Below, in pieces: positions 46,673 through 58,230 of a stretch of DNA of 64,000 bases (position 1 is the first letter of the stretch; every line of letters begins with the position of its first letter). The notes below the pieces were generated by a model. That model made no database searches. It worked only from the letters and a program-made list of their open reading frames with translations, and had not been told where the DNA came from. The position numbers were made by a program, and so were the translations under genes. Origin of the DNA: Penicillus capitatus. Taxonomy: Eukaryota; Chlorophyta. The stretch spans positions 372,001 to 436,000 of the forward strand of contig OZ287701.1 of the NCBI GenBank assembly GCA_965649825.1, given 5' to 3'.

Positions 46673-47152
46673 ATGACGTTGTCGAACTCGACCCTCTCAG
46701 AAGACTTGATTCGACGTCCGGTGACGCGACCCGTCGCCCCCAGTCTTCTGAAGGACGTTGCGCTGCGCTCGGTCTCGGCATCGCTGTCCGAATCTGGCAA
46801 GCCGTTGGAGATTGGCATAGAAGAAACGGCGAAACGCGTGGTGGAAAACCTGATGGACGAATTCTTGAGGGATGTCGGATGCGAGGCGATGCAGATTGCC
46901 AAGAGGCGTAAGACCAATGTCGTCCAAGGCCGTGACCTGGGCCTCGTCATGAACAAACGGTACAGTCGACAGTGCATTGATGCGAAGAGTGCGCACGACG
47001 TGTTCGTTAGATATGGCCTCAATGTACCTGGGAGTCATTGCGGATCGGTGGTGCCAGTGCAGCAGAGTGGCACTGCCGGGAATGAGCATATGAAAAGACT
47101 GGCTGCCATACGAAAACTCAATTTGCAAGGGAACAGACAGGGATACCGATGA
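46673..47152 (+). CDS. histone-fold protein, possibly centromeric (CENP-T/W-like)
   Basis: One open frame of 159 residues. The middle reads IEETAKRVVENLMDEFLRD, then AMQIAKRRKTNVVQGRDLGL, which fits the long central helix and the R/K-T-V-x-x-x-D loop of a histone fold such as H4, CENP-T or CENP-W. It lacks the canonical sequence of any core histone. A 51-nt in-frame GT...AG stretch (about 46961-47011) could be an intron, which would give NKRYGLNVPG. Start at ATG 46673 is the first in frame. DNA binding at kinetochores or in a transcription complex is inference. Confidence 0.55.
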   Translation: MTLSNSTLSEDLIRRPVTRPVAPSLLKDVALRSVSASLSESGKPLEIGIEETAKRVVENLMDEFLRDVGCEAMQIAKRRKTNVVQGRDLGLVMNKRYSRQCIDAKSAHDVFVRYGLNVPGSHCGSVVPVQQSGTAGNEHMKRLAAIRKLNLQGNRQGYR

Positions 47153-47487
47153 CCAGCCGCTGCACGATCGAAAAACGCTTTGCGTGTCGGACGACCTAAA
47201 CAGCAGAACATTTAATAATAGACAAGCTCACTTGTGTGCAGCACATAGCCGAGCAGGGCACCGACATCTCCCATACCATGGGCAATATTACTGCGAGTCG
47301 TTAGCAAACTTCATTAGAGATTCAAAGTTGGCGATTTTGACAAGTTGAACAAAGGACGGTCCCAGTCGTCTGTCTGCCATCCGATGGTAAAAGAGTTTTT
47401 CGTGGGCGGAAAGTGCATAACAGAAAAAGAATCATTGCTGAGGAGCAAACAATGGTACGTCTTGCAATAAAGAATGTCAATCTTAAG

Positions 47488-49051
47488 TCAGGCATCTCTC
47501 TTCTCGATGTTGAAAGGCATCCCGCCCTCAGCCGACACGACAATAGCATCGTAGGCACGGTTGCGCCGGACGTCATCGTATGTACCGTCCGTCAACGTGA
47601 ACTTGTACTTAGGGAGCATACGGATGAGCGTCACCTGCATCTCAAACATCCCTAGCTTCTGTCCGACGCAATCTCTGGGGCCGTAGCTGAAATTGATGGC
47701 CAGATTGTCTTTGGCCTTGTCGCCGATCCATCTCTCCGGTTTGAACACCTCGGGCTCATCATAGAACTCCTCCATGTGGGTGTAGACATTCCCCGGGACG
47801 AAAATCTGTGTCCCCTTTGGCACGCGGTAGCCCAAGATGGTCATATCTTTCGTCACTTCTCGGATACCGCTGGAAATGGTGGACGTCACGATGCGCATGC
47901 ATTCCTTGATCACCGCGTTAAAGTACTTGAGCTCTGCGATGTCTTCAAATTTGAGATCCCGTGCGTCGGGGCCACAGAGCTGCTTGCTTCTGAGCTCGTC
48001 CAGGATCTTGTCGACCACGTCTGGATAGTCTGACAAGACAGCTAAGATCCAGGCGAGCTGATGTCCCGTCGTATCCATGCCAGCAATGACCAGTGTGGCC
48101 ACATCTCCATAGAGCTTCTTCGCCTCGACAGGTTTGTTCGTGTCCGGGTCGATCAGTTTTCGTAGACTGGCCCACAACGCATTGGTCTTTTCGTCTGGAT
48201 AGGGTCTGGACATGAACGTGTTCGTGATCTTTTTCCACTCCGTCAGCAGATTCGCATTTGTCGTTATCCTCTCGACGGCCGGTTTGGAATTGGGAAAGAG
48301 TTTCATGTAGAATCGCAAGTGCGGTTTGAAAAGCAGTTCTTCGAACTGCAGGAAGGCCTCCTTGAGAAGACCCGGAATCCGCGACGTCTTTTCTAATCCG
48401 CCAAAGTGCTGATCGAATCCGACGGATCCGATGACGTCCGTCGTCATATCGACGAACAACTCTTCCAGATCGACCGGCCCGGCGACGCGATCTTTCTCGA
48501 TGCGCTCGATCGCATGCGTGATGACTTTCTGCAAGTGGGGCAGCGTTGTGCGCAGATGGCTCGATGAGAAGGCGTGAGCTGCTGCTCGGCGAATGGCACG
48601 GAAGTATGGTGTGAGATAGGGCGTCGTGAACAGGACGCTTCTGAGTGGATCACCGCCGATCGGCGCGTTCATGGGCTGATAGAATTTTCTCGATTTCGGC
48701 ATACCATCGCGTCCCAACACCTCCGTCTTCACAAAATCCATGTCGAAGATGAACAAGGTCGTGTCTCCGCACACGTCGCGCTACACACCATAACGTCGTC
48801 GCTGGCGAACGTACGCACAACATTTGGCGGTCGACCTTCATCACGCTCGGATATCCGAGCTTCTTTGCGGACTCGAGCGTCCAGCTGTTGTAGTTCAGTC
48901 GAGGCATCGCCAAGAAATCGAACAGATGGCCGACGATGGGATAGGAGGGCGGCGACGGGATCTTGTGCAAGTCATATTTCATGCGAAAATGCAGCCATGC
49001 GATGAGATAGTAGAGCGCGACGGCGCCGAGAGCGACCAACACGGCAAGCAT
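47488..49051 (-). CDS. cytochrome P450 monooxygenase
   Basis: Exon 1 (49051-48815) and exon 2 (48780-47488) join in phase 0 across a 34-nt intron to 509 residues. The N-terminus MLAVLVALGAVALYYLIAW is a membrane anchor followed by the proline-rich hinge KIPSPPSYPIVGH. Class motifs are the I-helix AGMDTTG oxygen-activation site, the ExxR helix (ECMR), the PERW segment and the haem-binding FSYGPRDCVG with the Cys ligand. An upstream in-frame ATG at 49276 would bury the anchor, so 49051 is preferred. The family and substrate cannot be assigned. The gene is divergent from the ABCG transporter, 122 bp apart. Confidence 0.92.
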
Positions 49052-49173
49052 GGCGAAAGCAGTCAAGGAGAAATCGAACAGACAGGACGCGCGGTACGCA
49101 GGACTCCACGTCCCATCATCGACCACGCGTCCATCCAAACGAAACGCAGTGTCATTTGCAGCGAGAATATTCA

Positions 49174-52100
49174 ATGAGACGCATCGGACGGTGTTTCTGG
49201 CTTCTGTTTGTTTTGGCAACATGTTATGCCTCGAAGAGGAAGAAATTTTTACAGAAAGGTCTGTCCGCCTGAGCATCGCCTTCTGTCACGACAGCATGGT
49301 CTGATGCAGTCTGTCCAAACGCATTGAAGACGGGCGATCCAAACTGTCTTCACGGAGGGTCCCTCCACGCCAAGAATCTATCAGACTATCTCAACTGCGC
49401 CGCATGCGACTGTCGAAATGGATGGAGGGGCATTGACTGTGGATGTCTCTGTCAACATTCTCACACGCTCTCTGGCATCTCCTGTGTTTGCAGTGTGCTC
49501 TTCTGTGGACGTTTGCCCGGAGAAAAGCGGGAAGAGTGCGCTAGAATGCACCCATGATGAAGTGGCCTTAACCGATCGAGAGCACGCGGTGGGCAAAGAG
49601 CTGTCGTGCTACTGTGGAGGACCGGATTCCACATCGGAGTATGTTTGCAAACAACAGCCAGGAACCAATTGGCAGATCAAGATCTCGCCCTCCGATTCCT
49701 TGGGGAAATTCAATCTGACGGCCATTGAGCGGGCAGGGATTCCTTCACAGGTCACACACTTCTCACTCTTTTCGACCCATTAAAGAAATGACGGCGCTGC
49801 CAGGATTATCATCCATCGTGTGATGGATACGATCCACAACGCTGCCCCACGAAACAGAGATACCAGTAAGATCACACGTCGGCTGTCATAGCCCATCATC
49901 AACCGTCCATTCTTAGATACTCTGCGGCGCAAGTGTGGAAGAGTGAAATGACAGACTGTCAGTGGGAGACCTCCAAATGCATCGAGCCTCTGAAGGGCGA
50001 CGATTGCATCTCTTACAAATGCAATGAACTCAAAATCGATTGCCCTCCTGCCTGTGCCATCCCCGCCGTCTCTCAAATCGATCCGAGCCATAAGTGGCGG
50101 CTGTGTAGATGTGGAGAAGTGTCCTGAATGGACACCGCTGAAATGCGGTCATCCCCCTGGAGAAGATCGACCTTACTGGATGCATCACTGCAATCCTATG
50201 GCCCTGCCTTTCGAGGGTCTTTCGCTCTCCATATCCTGCAAACCGACCAAATCCGAAAACGGTCTCTTCCAATGCTATCTGTCACAGGCACAGCTGCATT
50301 GCACTCAATACCCTTTGCGATGCGCCTTGATCGACAGGAGGGTTCCATGTTCTCGTCTCTCGGAATGCAGTGTGAGACGGGGTCGTGCATCTACGAAGAG
50401 GCGGCGACCCGCTATGAGCGCCATCACGGATCGTCGACGGACAGTTTCGCCGATTGGCTGAAAGAGAATCAGGCAAAACTGGTCGTGGCACTCATGTGGC
50501 TCTGTCTCATTATTGTCATGGCCATCGCATGGATTGCGATTCGCAAAGACAAGAGACGATCGTTGAAGCGCGCTGAGGAATGGGCCAATGATCCGCAACA
50601 GAACATGGGTGGGTATCTCTCAGCAAACACTCCCCCCTTTGCGATGCTGGATCCACTTTCTGCAGCGTTGGCGCCATTGCTCGCTCAGAACGCGAGCTTC
50701 TTGGACGCAGTGGTCGTTGAGCGATCTTTGGTTTTGCATTTTGAAGACATCGATTACTATGTCACTCTGCGAGGAGGCAAGATCAAACATGTGCTGCGAA
50801 ACGTACATGGACTGGCCATTCCTCATCAAGTTCGCTTTCCTCCCAGGTCCTCCCTCCACTCTGGCTTTCTAGGAGAGACTCGGCAGTATGTTCGTCATCA
50901 TGGGTCCATCGGGAGCTGGCAAGACATCTTTACTGGAGATCCTCTCAGGCATAGACTCGACGGCATTCGGAATCGCTCCATCGAGGCATCTGTCTGGCAG
51001 GGTATCGTCGTGCGGGAGTGACGGGGACGGTCTCGGTGGATGGAAAGAAGATGACAGCAGGGGATCGTTTTATGAGGCGCATTGCTGGCTATGTCCAACA
51101 GGATGACGTCCTTCCGGGGACGTCAACGGTCTTTGAGTATCTCCTGTTCAATGCAGCGCTCAGAATGCCACGCGATGTGACGCGACATCAGAAAGAGAAA
51201 CGCGTGTTCGATGTCCTCCAGCAGCTGGGGTTGGCCAAAGTGGCACACAACTTTGTGGGAGACCAGTTTACTCGAGGCCTCTCAGGCACACACAGCTCTC
51301 ACTCTTTTGCCGTCCTGAATCTCACTCTTTGCTAGGTGGCGAGAAGAGACGCGTGAGTATAGCATGCGAGTTGCTTGTCGGACCACGATTGGTTTTCTTG
51401 GACGAGCCAACGACAGGTAGAGACGCGTCGATATGGGTAGGATCTGAAAGCGATCCTCTGGCTGAGCAGGACTGGACAGTACGAATGCTTCGAAAGTGAT
51501 GGAGATACTGTCAGACATGGCAACTGGCGGCGTGGCTCTGGTCATGAGCATTCATCAACCACGGCCAGATCTCTTCCGAATGCTCGATCGGACCATGCTG
51601 TTGTCTGGAAACGGACAGGTGGATGGCAGCATAGGTGTCACCCTTGCTGAGCGATACGTGTAGATTGTCTATACCGGACCCGCTTCGGGAGCAGAGGAGT
51701 ACTTTCGGGCACTTGGTCACATATCTCCGCTCAGAACGGTACATATCATGGACTACATGCTCGATATCGTCATCAAGACATCCGACTCGACAGTTGAAGA
51801 CATGGTCGATCGTTTTTCCAACTCGCACATCAAAGTACGCACACATCACACTTCTCACACATTGGAATGATGTGACATCTCGCGCAGGCGAGTGAGGATG
51901 CTTACATGGCATCGCTTGAATGGACAGAGAACGATATCCCGCCACTCAAATTCCGCTCATCTTTCTTCCAGCAAGTCAGGTACCGTCCATCATCCACTTG
52001 GTCGCCGTCTTATGTGTCATCCCAGGTGTCTATCGACACGGCTGATGCGCAACACCAGTCGTCATCCTTTTCTCATCGCACTGAACTTCGTTGCCACATT

Positions 52101-55100
52101 GAGCGTTGCGATCGCCCTCGGTCTCTTTTTCTACCAAACCAGTGAGCAGCATCTTCTGGCCGTCGACGCTCAGACCAACCCCCTCCTGTGATCAGATAAC
52201 AAAACAGACGGCATCCAGTGTCGCCTCGGCGTCCTGTTCTTCATCCTGATGTTTCTCTCCACGATGAGTCTCAGCTCCCTTCCCGTCTGGCGGTTCCTCC
52301 TTTTCCTCCCTCTGCGTCTTGTCCTGCATCTGTGGTGCTTAGGGAAGAGAGTCTGCTGTTTAAGAGGGAAAGGGGCAATGGTGTCTACGGTGCCTCGGCG
52401 TACTTTCTGTCGGTCCTGCTCTTCGATCTCATCCCCTTGCGTGTCTTACCACCGATGTTCTTCTCCATCATCTCCTACTGGCTTATGGATCTCCATCAGG
52501 GCTGTGCTCTCTGTATTCTCTGGTTCACACTGGTCACACTTTTCACTTTATGTACTGGTCACACAAATGCCATCTGTAGATTATCATCTTGACGAATGTG
52601 GTGGCGGCGCTGACAAGCATGATGATCGGCGCAGCGACACCTACAAACGCCGTTGCCAATGCTCTGGGCAGTCTTTTCGTCCTCATCTCTCTTCTCTTTG
52701 CTGGATACTTTCTTAACAATGACGAGATGCCTCGCTGGTGCAGGATTTTCTCCCTGGTCTCCTATCTTAACTATGGATACTCTGGATTGGTCGTCAACGA
52801 GTTTCACAATGCGCCAGGGGAATTCGAATTTACTGCCCTCATCGACAGCCAAGAATTCGTACCGCTAAGGATTCGAGGTCAGACGCACTCTTGTATCTCA
52901 TACCGTATTGCACAGAGCTGTCGTTTTAGGAAAGATGGTGTTATGTGAGTTCGGATTCGAGGACAAGCTCTTTGCCTTCTATGTCTTTATGCTGTTTATG
53001 ATCGGCGGTATCTGCTGCCTCATCACCTATGCCATACTGCTTGTCTCTGGATGGGATCTGTCACCATCGCTCGATATCACAAAGATCCGCTCGAAAGAAG
53101 CCGCACAAGCCGATGCAGAAACAAATGGGCTATCGATGCCGCACAGCCGACAGCTGTCGTTTCTCAAACAGTCTCTATCTGGCGGCGCAGAATCGCGATT
53201 CTACTCTCCGGATGTCCGTCAAGAAGACCAGAACAACAGATTCGATGGTGGATGGGATCAGCGTTACATGTATCGATTCCTGAACGACGAGGAAGGGACA
53301 CCGGTAGGCAGCATCGCCCACATCCATCTCGGCGAGATCTATGTGTGATTAGAGTGACATCAATCGCCTGACCCTCAGCTGGCAGAACATTACCTGCATC
53401 GTCTCTTCGACGCTTCTCTACAACGAACGCATTATTCTGCGAAACATCAGTGGTATTGCAGGCCCCCTGCCCATTGCCCCAACCAAAGTCTCCTCCCTTA
53501 CTTACTATGCTGCGTTGTGAATGGATGTGTTTGTTAGGTGTCGCCTTCCTTGGATGTATCGATGCGATCGATTCTGTTTGCCATCATGGGTCCTTCCGGA
53601 GCGGGAAAGACGACGTTGATCGACATCTTGGCCGGGAGAAAGAGAGACGTGGGAGTATCGGGTGACATACGCATCAATGGTCGCCCAGCAACGGCCAGTG
53701 TGACACGAAAGATCTCTGGTATGTTCCCCTCTAGCGCCGCCGCCGCCGCCTCAATCACGACGACGGTGTTGCAGGATACGTCCATCAGGACAACGTCTTA
53801 CCTGGAACGCCCACCGTCTTCGAGCACGTCATGTTTCACGCACAGCTCAGAATGAAACTGCACAACCGAGATCCAAAGTGAAGCGATCGCCCCATCGAGA
53901 TCTAGAGTACAGCGATGCGTCCAGAATGGCAGAACGGATCGTCAAAGAGCGCGTGCTGAGTGTTTGCCACAAGCTTGGACTGGACAAAGTGTTAGACAGT
54001 CGGATCGGAGACGCCCACATCCGAGGATTATCAGGTTGGGCTGCATCGCTCTGCAAAACTCATCGCGTCGCATTCAGGTGGCGAGAGACGTCGCGTCAGT
54101 ATCGCCTGTGAGTTGTTGGTTGGCCCTGGAATCATGTTTCTGGATGAACCCACAACAGGTGTCGTCTCTTCATCGCAGTGGCGGCGTTAAGGTTTGGATG
54201 GACAGGATTGGACAGCACCAACGCGACGCAAGTGGTGGATATTCTCTCGGAAATGGCGTCCGCTGGGGTCACGGTCATCATGAGCATCCACCAACCGCGT
54301 CCCTCTTTCTTCAATCTCATGGACAAGATCATGATGCTCTCGGGTGACGGCCAGGTCTGTCACATCATCCGCATCGATTGTGCTGCATATGTCCTTGCTG
54401 CTTCAGGTCGTCTTTACAGGATGCAGTTCTACAGCGGAACGGCATTTTGCCTCGCTTGGTCACGTCCCGCGAAATGAGACCATCGATATCTCCGACTTCG
54501 TACTGGATCTCGTCATCAAATCCAACCAAGAAACGGTCCAAGGCATAGTGGATGCCTACCAGTACATAACAAACCTCATCACGCATTACACTACTACCTA
54601 TGCCATTTCCTATTGCAGTGAGAGCGAAGCGTGTCACGAAGATGACCTCTGGACGGAACGCATCTGCAGTGCCGGTATGAATTCGGCAGAGGACACATCA
54701 TGGAGTCGATTCCTGCATTCGCATCTCAAATACCAATCCTCTCACTGGACGCAAATCAAGGCAGGACGACGTCCATTCTCACCTCCTCCTCCTCTATCCC
54801 TTCAACGCCTTCTCTAGGTCCTCTCTGCTCGAATGGGACGGAATCTCTATCGACATCCTCTGCTGCTGTTCGTCAATCTCTTCTCTGCCATCTTCATGTC
54901 TCTCATGCTGGGCACTGTCTACTGGGATATCAGTAAGAGAGAAATCTCACACATTCTCACTCATTAAGTGCTTGCTTGGCTTAGGTGTCAACACGGCTGG
55001 CATCCAGAACCGTGTGGGTGCGCTGTTCTTCATCATTACCTATCTCTCTCTTATGAGTCTGAGTTCTCTGCCTCTCTGGCACGATGAGCGATTGCTCTTT

Positions 55101-55920
55101 GTTCGGGAACGGGCGTCTGGGGCATACGGCACGACCTCATACTTCATTGCGAGTGTTCTCTTCGATGTGCTCCCAATGCGCGTCGTGCCTCCCTGTTTTT
55201 TCGCCCTCTTCTCTTACTGGATGATCGGCTTCAATGGCTCCACAGGTAACGTCCTCCCTTCCTCATACCCAGAACCAACGCTCGTCTGTTCCAGTGGCCG
55301 TCCTGCGTTTCCTCTTGGTCGTCATTCTCTGCAACGTGGCAGCCTCGACGTTCAGTTTAGCCATCGGAGCGATGCTGGATTCGACAAGCATGGCCAATCT
55401 GGTTGCCAGTCTCTTCATTCTGATGGCCAACTTGCTCGGCGGGTTCTTCCTCAGTCGTAAACGTCTTCTCAAAGGACTGGTCAAAGTGGTCGACGTCCTT
55501 TCCAAGCTCTCCTATGTCCGTTACGCCTTCGAGGCCCTTCTGATCAACGAATTCCACGAAGAATACGGTTTTCGGTTAACCGCCAGTTACCGTTGCATTC
55601 CGCCCGATCAGCAAACGGGTGTTGGATTTGGCGTGACAGGAGACGAAGTCCTGAAGACGTTTGGTTTTCCGATCGCCTGGGAAAACTTCGTTCTCGATAT
55701 CATCGGCCTGCTGCTCTTCATCTTCGTCCACTCTCTCGTTATCTTTCTCCTCTTCAAATTCCGTGATCGACCAGGGCAGGCCCCTCTCTGGAACAAAATT
55801 ACCCACGGGATCAAACGCCTCCTGCCGCATCGCCATACCGACACTGTCATGCGTCGCCGCTCTATGAGCAGAGATCCGCTGTTACCTGTTAACGACACGC
55901 ACAGTTCTGTTCTTGAATGA
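49174..55920 (+). CDS. full-size ABCG transporter with cysteine-rich N-terminal ectodomain
   Basis: Begins with signal peptide [20 protein letters not shown], spliced to [13 protein letters not shown] and EGF-like cysteine repeats ([16 protein letters not shown]). A membrane helix follows ([18 protein letters not shown]), then NBD1 ([40 protein letters not shown]), a six-helix domain, NBD2 ([42 protein letters not shown]) and a second membrane domain ending near [13 protein letters not shown]. The halves are joined in phase 0 by removing a 49-nt intron (53304-53352) that contains the apparent stop TGA; otherwise two half transporters would result. The family exports lipids, sterols or secondary metabolites across the plasma membrane. 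The gene has many 45-55 nt introns, some with TCTCACTCTTT motifs and one GC-AG candidate (about 51286-51336). Confidence 0.85.
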
Positions 55921-55991
55921 CGAACCGTCAAAAACTAGGATCTGTTAAAGTACTGTTCGCAGAAGAGAGCCTTCGGCGATGCGTTCAATCA

Positions 55992-56063
55992 AGGTCGTAC
56001 CGAGATTCGAACTCGGGTTATTGGATTCAGAGTCCAATGTCATAACCACTAGACCATACGACC
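55992..56063 (-). tRNA. tRNA-Gln (CUG)
   Basis: 72 nt on the minus strand. The acceptor arm GGTCGTA pairs with TACGACC, the anticodon loop CTCTGAA gives CTG, the T-arm carries GTTCGAATC and the D-arm TGGTCTAGTGGTTA. The discriminator is U, as in eukaryotic tRNA-Gln. No intron. Confidence 0.95.
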
Positions 56064-56290
56064 GCCTCGTTCTTTACGGTTGTTTTGCCCACATGGCATG
56101 AGGAGGCGTGTCGTGCCTGCGTGGCATGAAGGTCCTTTGCATCGGCGTGACCCATCACGCGATATATCCGCCCATCACTTGGTGCGACTCCTCGTTATTG
56201 GACTGCCCCCTTCGACTGCCGAGCATCGTTCTGTGCAGATTTCGTCATCGTCCGCGTTCTCTCCTTCGTTTTTCGTTGTTCGTTTGGTAA

Positions 56291-58155
56291 ATGGCCGCTC
56301 CAGCTGTCGATGCTTCGCGTGTGGCTGAGGAGATAGGGGGAGCGCCGCCCGAGACGCCGCTTCTCAAGGAGTCGGCGGATTGGAAGCTCCATGCGCCGGC
56401 TTACAAGATCGACCCACGTGACGTCGATACCCCCGACAGTTGGGTGCCGCGTAACAAGAGCATGTCGCGCAACACGGGTCGCCATCCCTTTAACTCGGAG
56501 GCGCCGATTGACGAGCTCATGGATGCCGGATTTATCACACCGGTCTCGCTTCACATTGTCCGAAACCACGGCGCCGTGCCAAAACTCGACTGGAAGACGC
56601 ATCGTATAGAGATTGGTGGCATGGTGGAGAAGCCCATGTCGATCAGCATGGACGAATTGGTGAAGTTCAAGACCATCACCGTCGCAGCAACGGTGACCTG
56701 TGCGGGAAATCGCCGCAAAGAGGAGAACATGATTAAGCGCACCATCGGATTTGATTGGGGGGCATCTGCCACATCGTGCAGTTACTGGACAGGTGCGATG
56801 GATGCAGAGGAACATGTGTGCCAATGTATATACCAGGTGTGAGATTGTGTGACATTTTGAGACACGTCGGGGCAAAGGGACCGAATCAAGGCGCAAAGTA
56901 TGTCTGTTTTCGTGGGCCGCTCGGTGAGCTGCCCCAAGGAGAAGACGGCTCATACGGCACGTCCATGACATTGAGTCATGCAATGGATCCGGCAAACGAC
57001 GTCATCCTTGCTTTCAAGCAGAATGGAAGGTCACTCTTCTCACTCTTCTTGCATCAGGCGCATGAGCATTGTCTACGGTAGATGGTTGGCTCCGGATCAT
57101 GGATTTCCCGTTCGATTGTTGATTCCGGGATTCATCGGAGGCCGAATGGTTAAGTGGCTCTGCGAGATCACCGTGACAACGGCAGAGTCGAACAATCACT
57201 ATCACTTCTTCGACAATCGCGTCTTGCCTCCTCATGTCGACAAAGACATTGCCAAGGCCGAAGGTGATCCCCCTTCATAACCGTCATCCTTTGAGAGTGC
57301 CGTTTCAGGATGGTGGTTCAAACCGGACTACATTATCAATGAACTCAACATCAACTCGGCCGTGGCCAGACCGTGGCACGATGAAGTCGTTCTAATGAAT
57401 GAGAATAAACCGTACACCATCACAGGCTACGCCTACACAGGTGTGACTTGTCTGAGATATCGGGTCCTGAAGGATGTGTGTGGGTTGAAGGCGGCGGGCG
57501 TTTCGTTATTCGTTGCGAAGTGTCGCTGGACGACGGCAAGACGTGGCGTCAAGCCAACATCCGTCGTTTTGAGAAACCGAATCCCTACGGCAAGTACTGG
57601 TCCTGGGTGTTCTGGGATCTGACCGTTTCGACCTTTGAGTTTACACAATGCAAGGAACTGCTGTGCCGTTCTTGGGATTCTTCTCAGAACGGACAGCCAG
57701 AGCACATCACATGGAATGTCATGGGTATGATGAACAACTGCTATTTCCGTATCCAGATCCATCCCTACAACCATGGCAGCAGCATCGGACTGCGTTTTCA
57801 ACATCCGGCGCCGCTGTATGAAGGCAAGATCGGAACAAAAGGGTGGAGAGAGGCAACGGCACCCGTCGAGGTCGATGCGAAAGCCGAAGTAAAGGCGTCG
57901 ACGATCAAGAAAGAGACAAAGGTGGTTAAGTACACGATGGAAGAGATCGAGAAGCACGACAACGAGAAGTCCTGTTGGTTCGTGCGTGGCGGCCGCGTTT
58001 ACGATGCGACATCGTATCTGGATGATCATCCTGGCGGCGCAGAGTCCATTCTGCTAGTGGCTGGGCAAGACGCCACCGTCGAGTTTGATTCGGTGCACTC
58101 CGAAGAGGCCAAGAAGCAGTTGGAAGATTACTACATTGGAGACGTCGCTCCATAA
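56291..58155 (+). CDS. nitrate-reductase-like molybdopterin/cytochrome b5 protein lacking the FAD/NAD(P)H domain
   Basis: Exons 56291-56792, 56837-57029, 57082-57263, 57309-57440 and 57491-58155 give 557 residues; introns are 44, 52, 45 and 50 nt. The Mo domain shows [27 protein letters not shown] and TCAGNRRKE, with the Cys that binds molybdenum. The dimerisation domain has [11 protein letters not shown] and [15 protein letters not shown]. The cytochrome b5 domain near the C-terminus has [18 protein letters not shown] with the haem HPGG. The product stops after IGDVAP, where plant nitrate reductases continue into the FAD and NAD(P)H domain. It resembles nitrate reductase more than sulfite oxidase in order and sequence. 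Electron donor is unknown. Confidence 0.88.
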
Positions 58156-58230
58156 GCCAAACAATTTGAAGAATGTGACTGTTGTGAATGCTTTGTTGAC
58201 GGCGTTTGATTTTTGACTCGATTCCGTCGT

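Noticed and set aside
46555-47022. Minus-strand 155-residue frame opposite the histone-fold gene
   Set aside because: The plus strand gives a histone-fold pattern, while the minus strand gives no recognisable domain.
53353-55920. Second ABCG half as a separate gene
   Set aside because: No start codon or leader precedes [10 protein letters not shown], and a 49-nt intron joins the two halves in phase 0.
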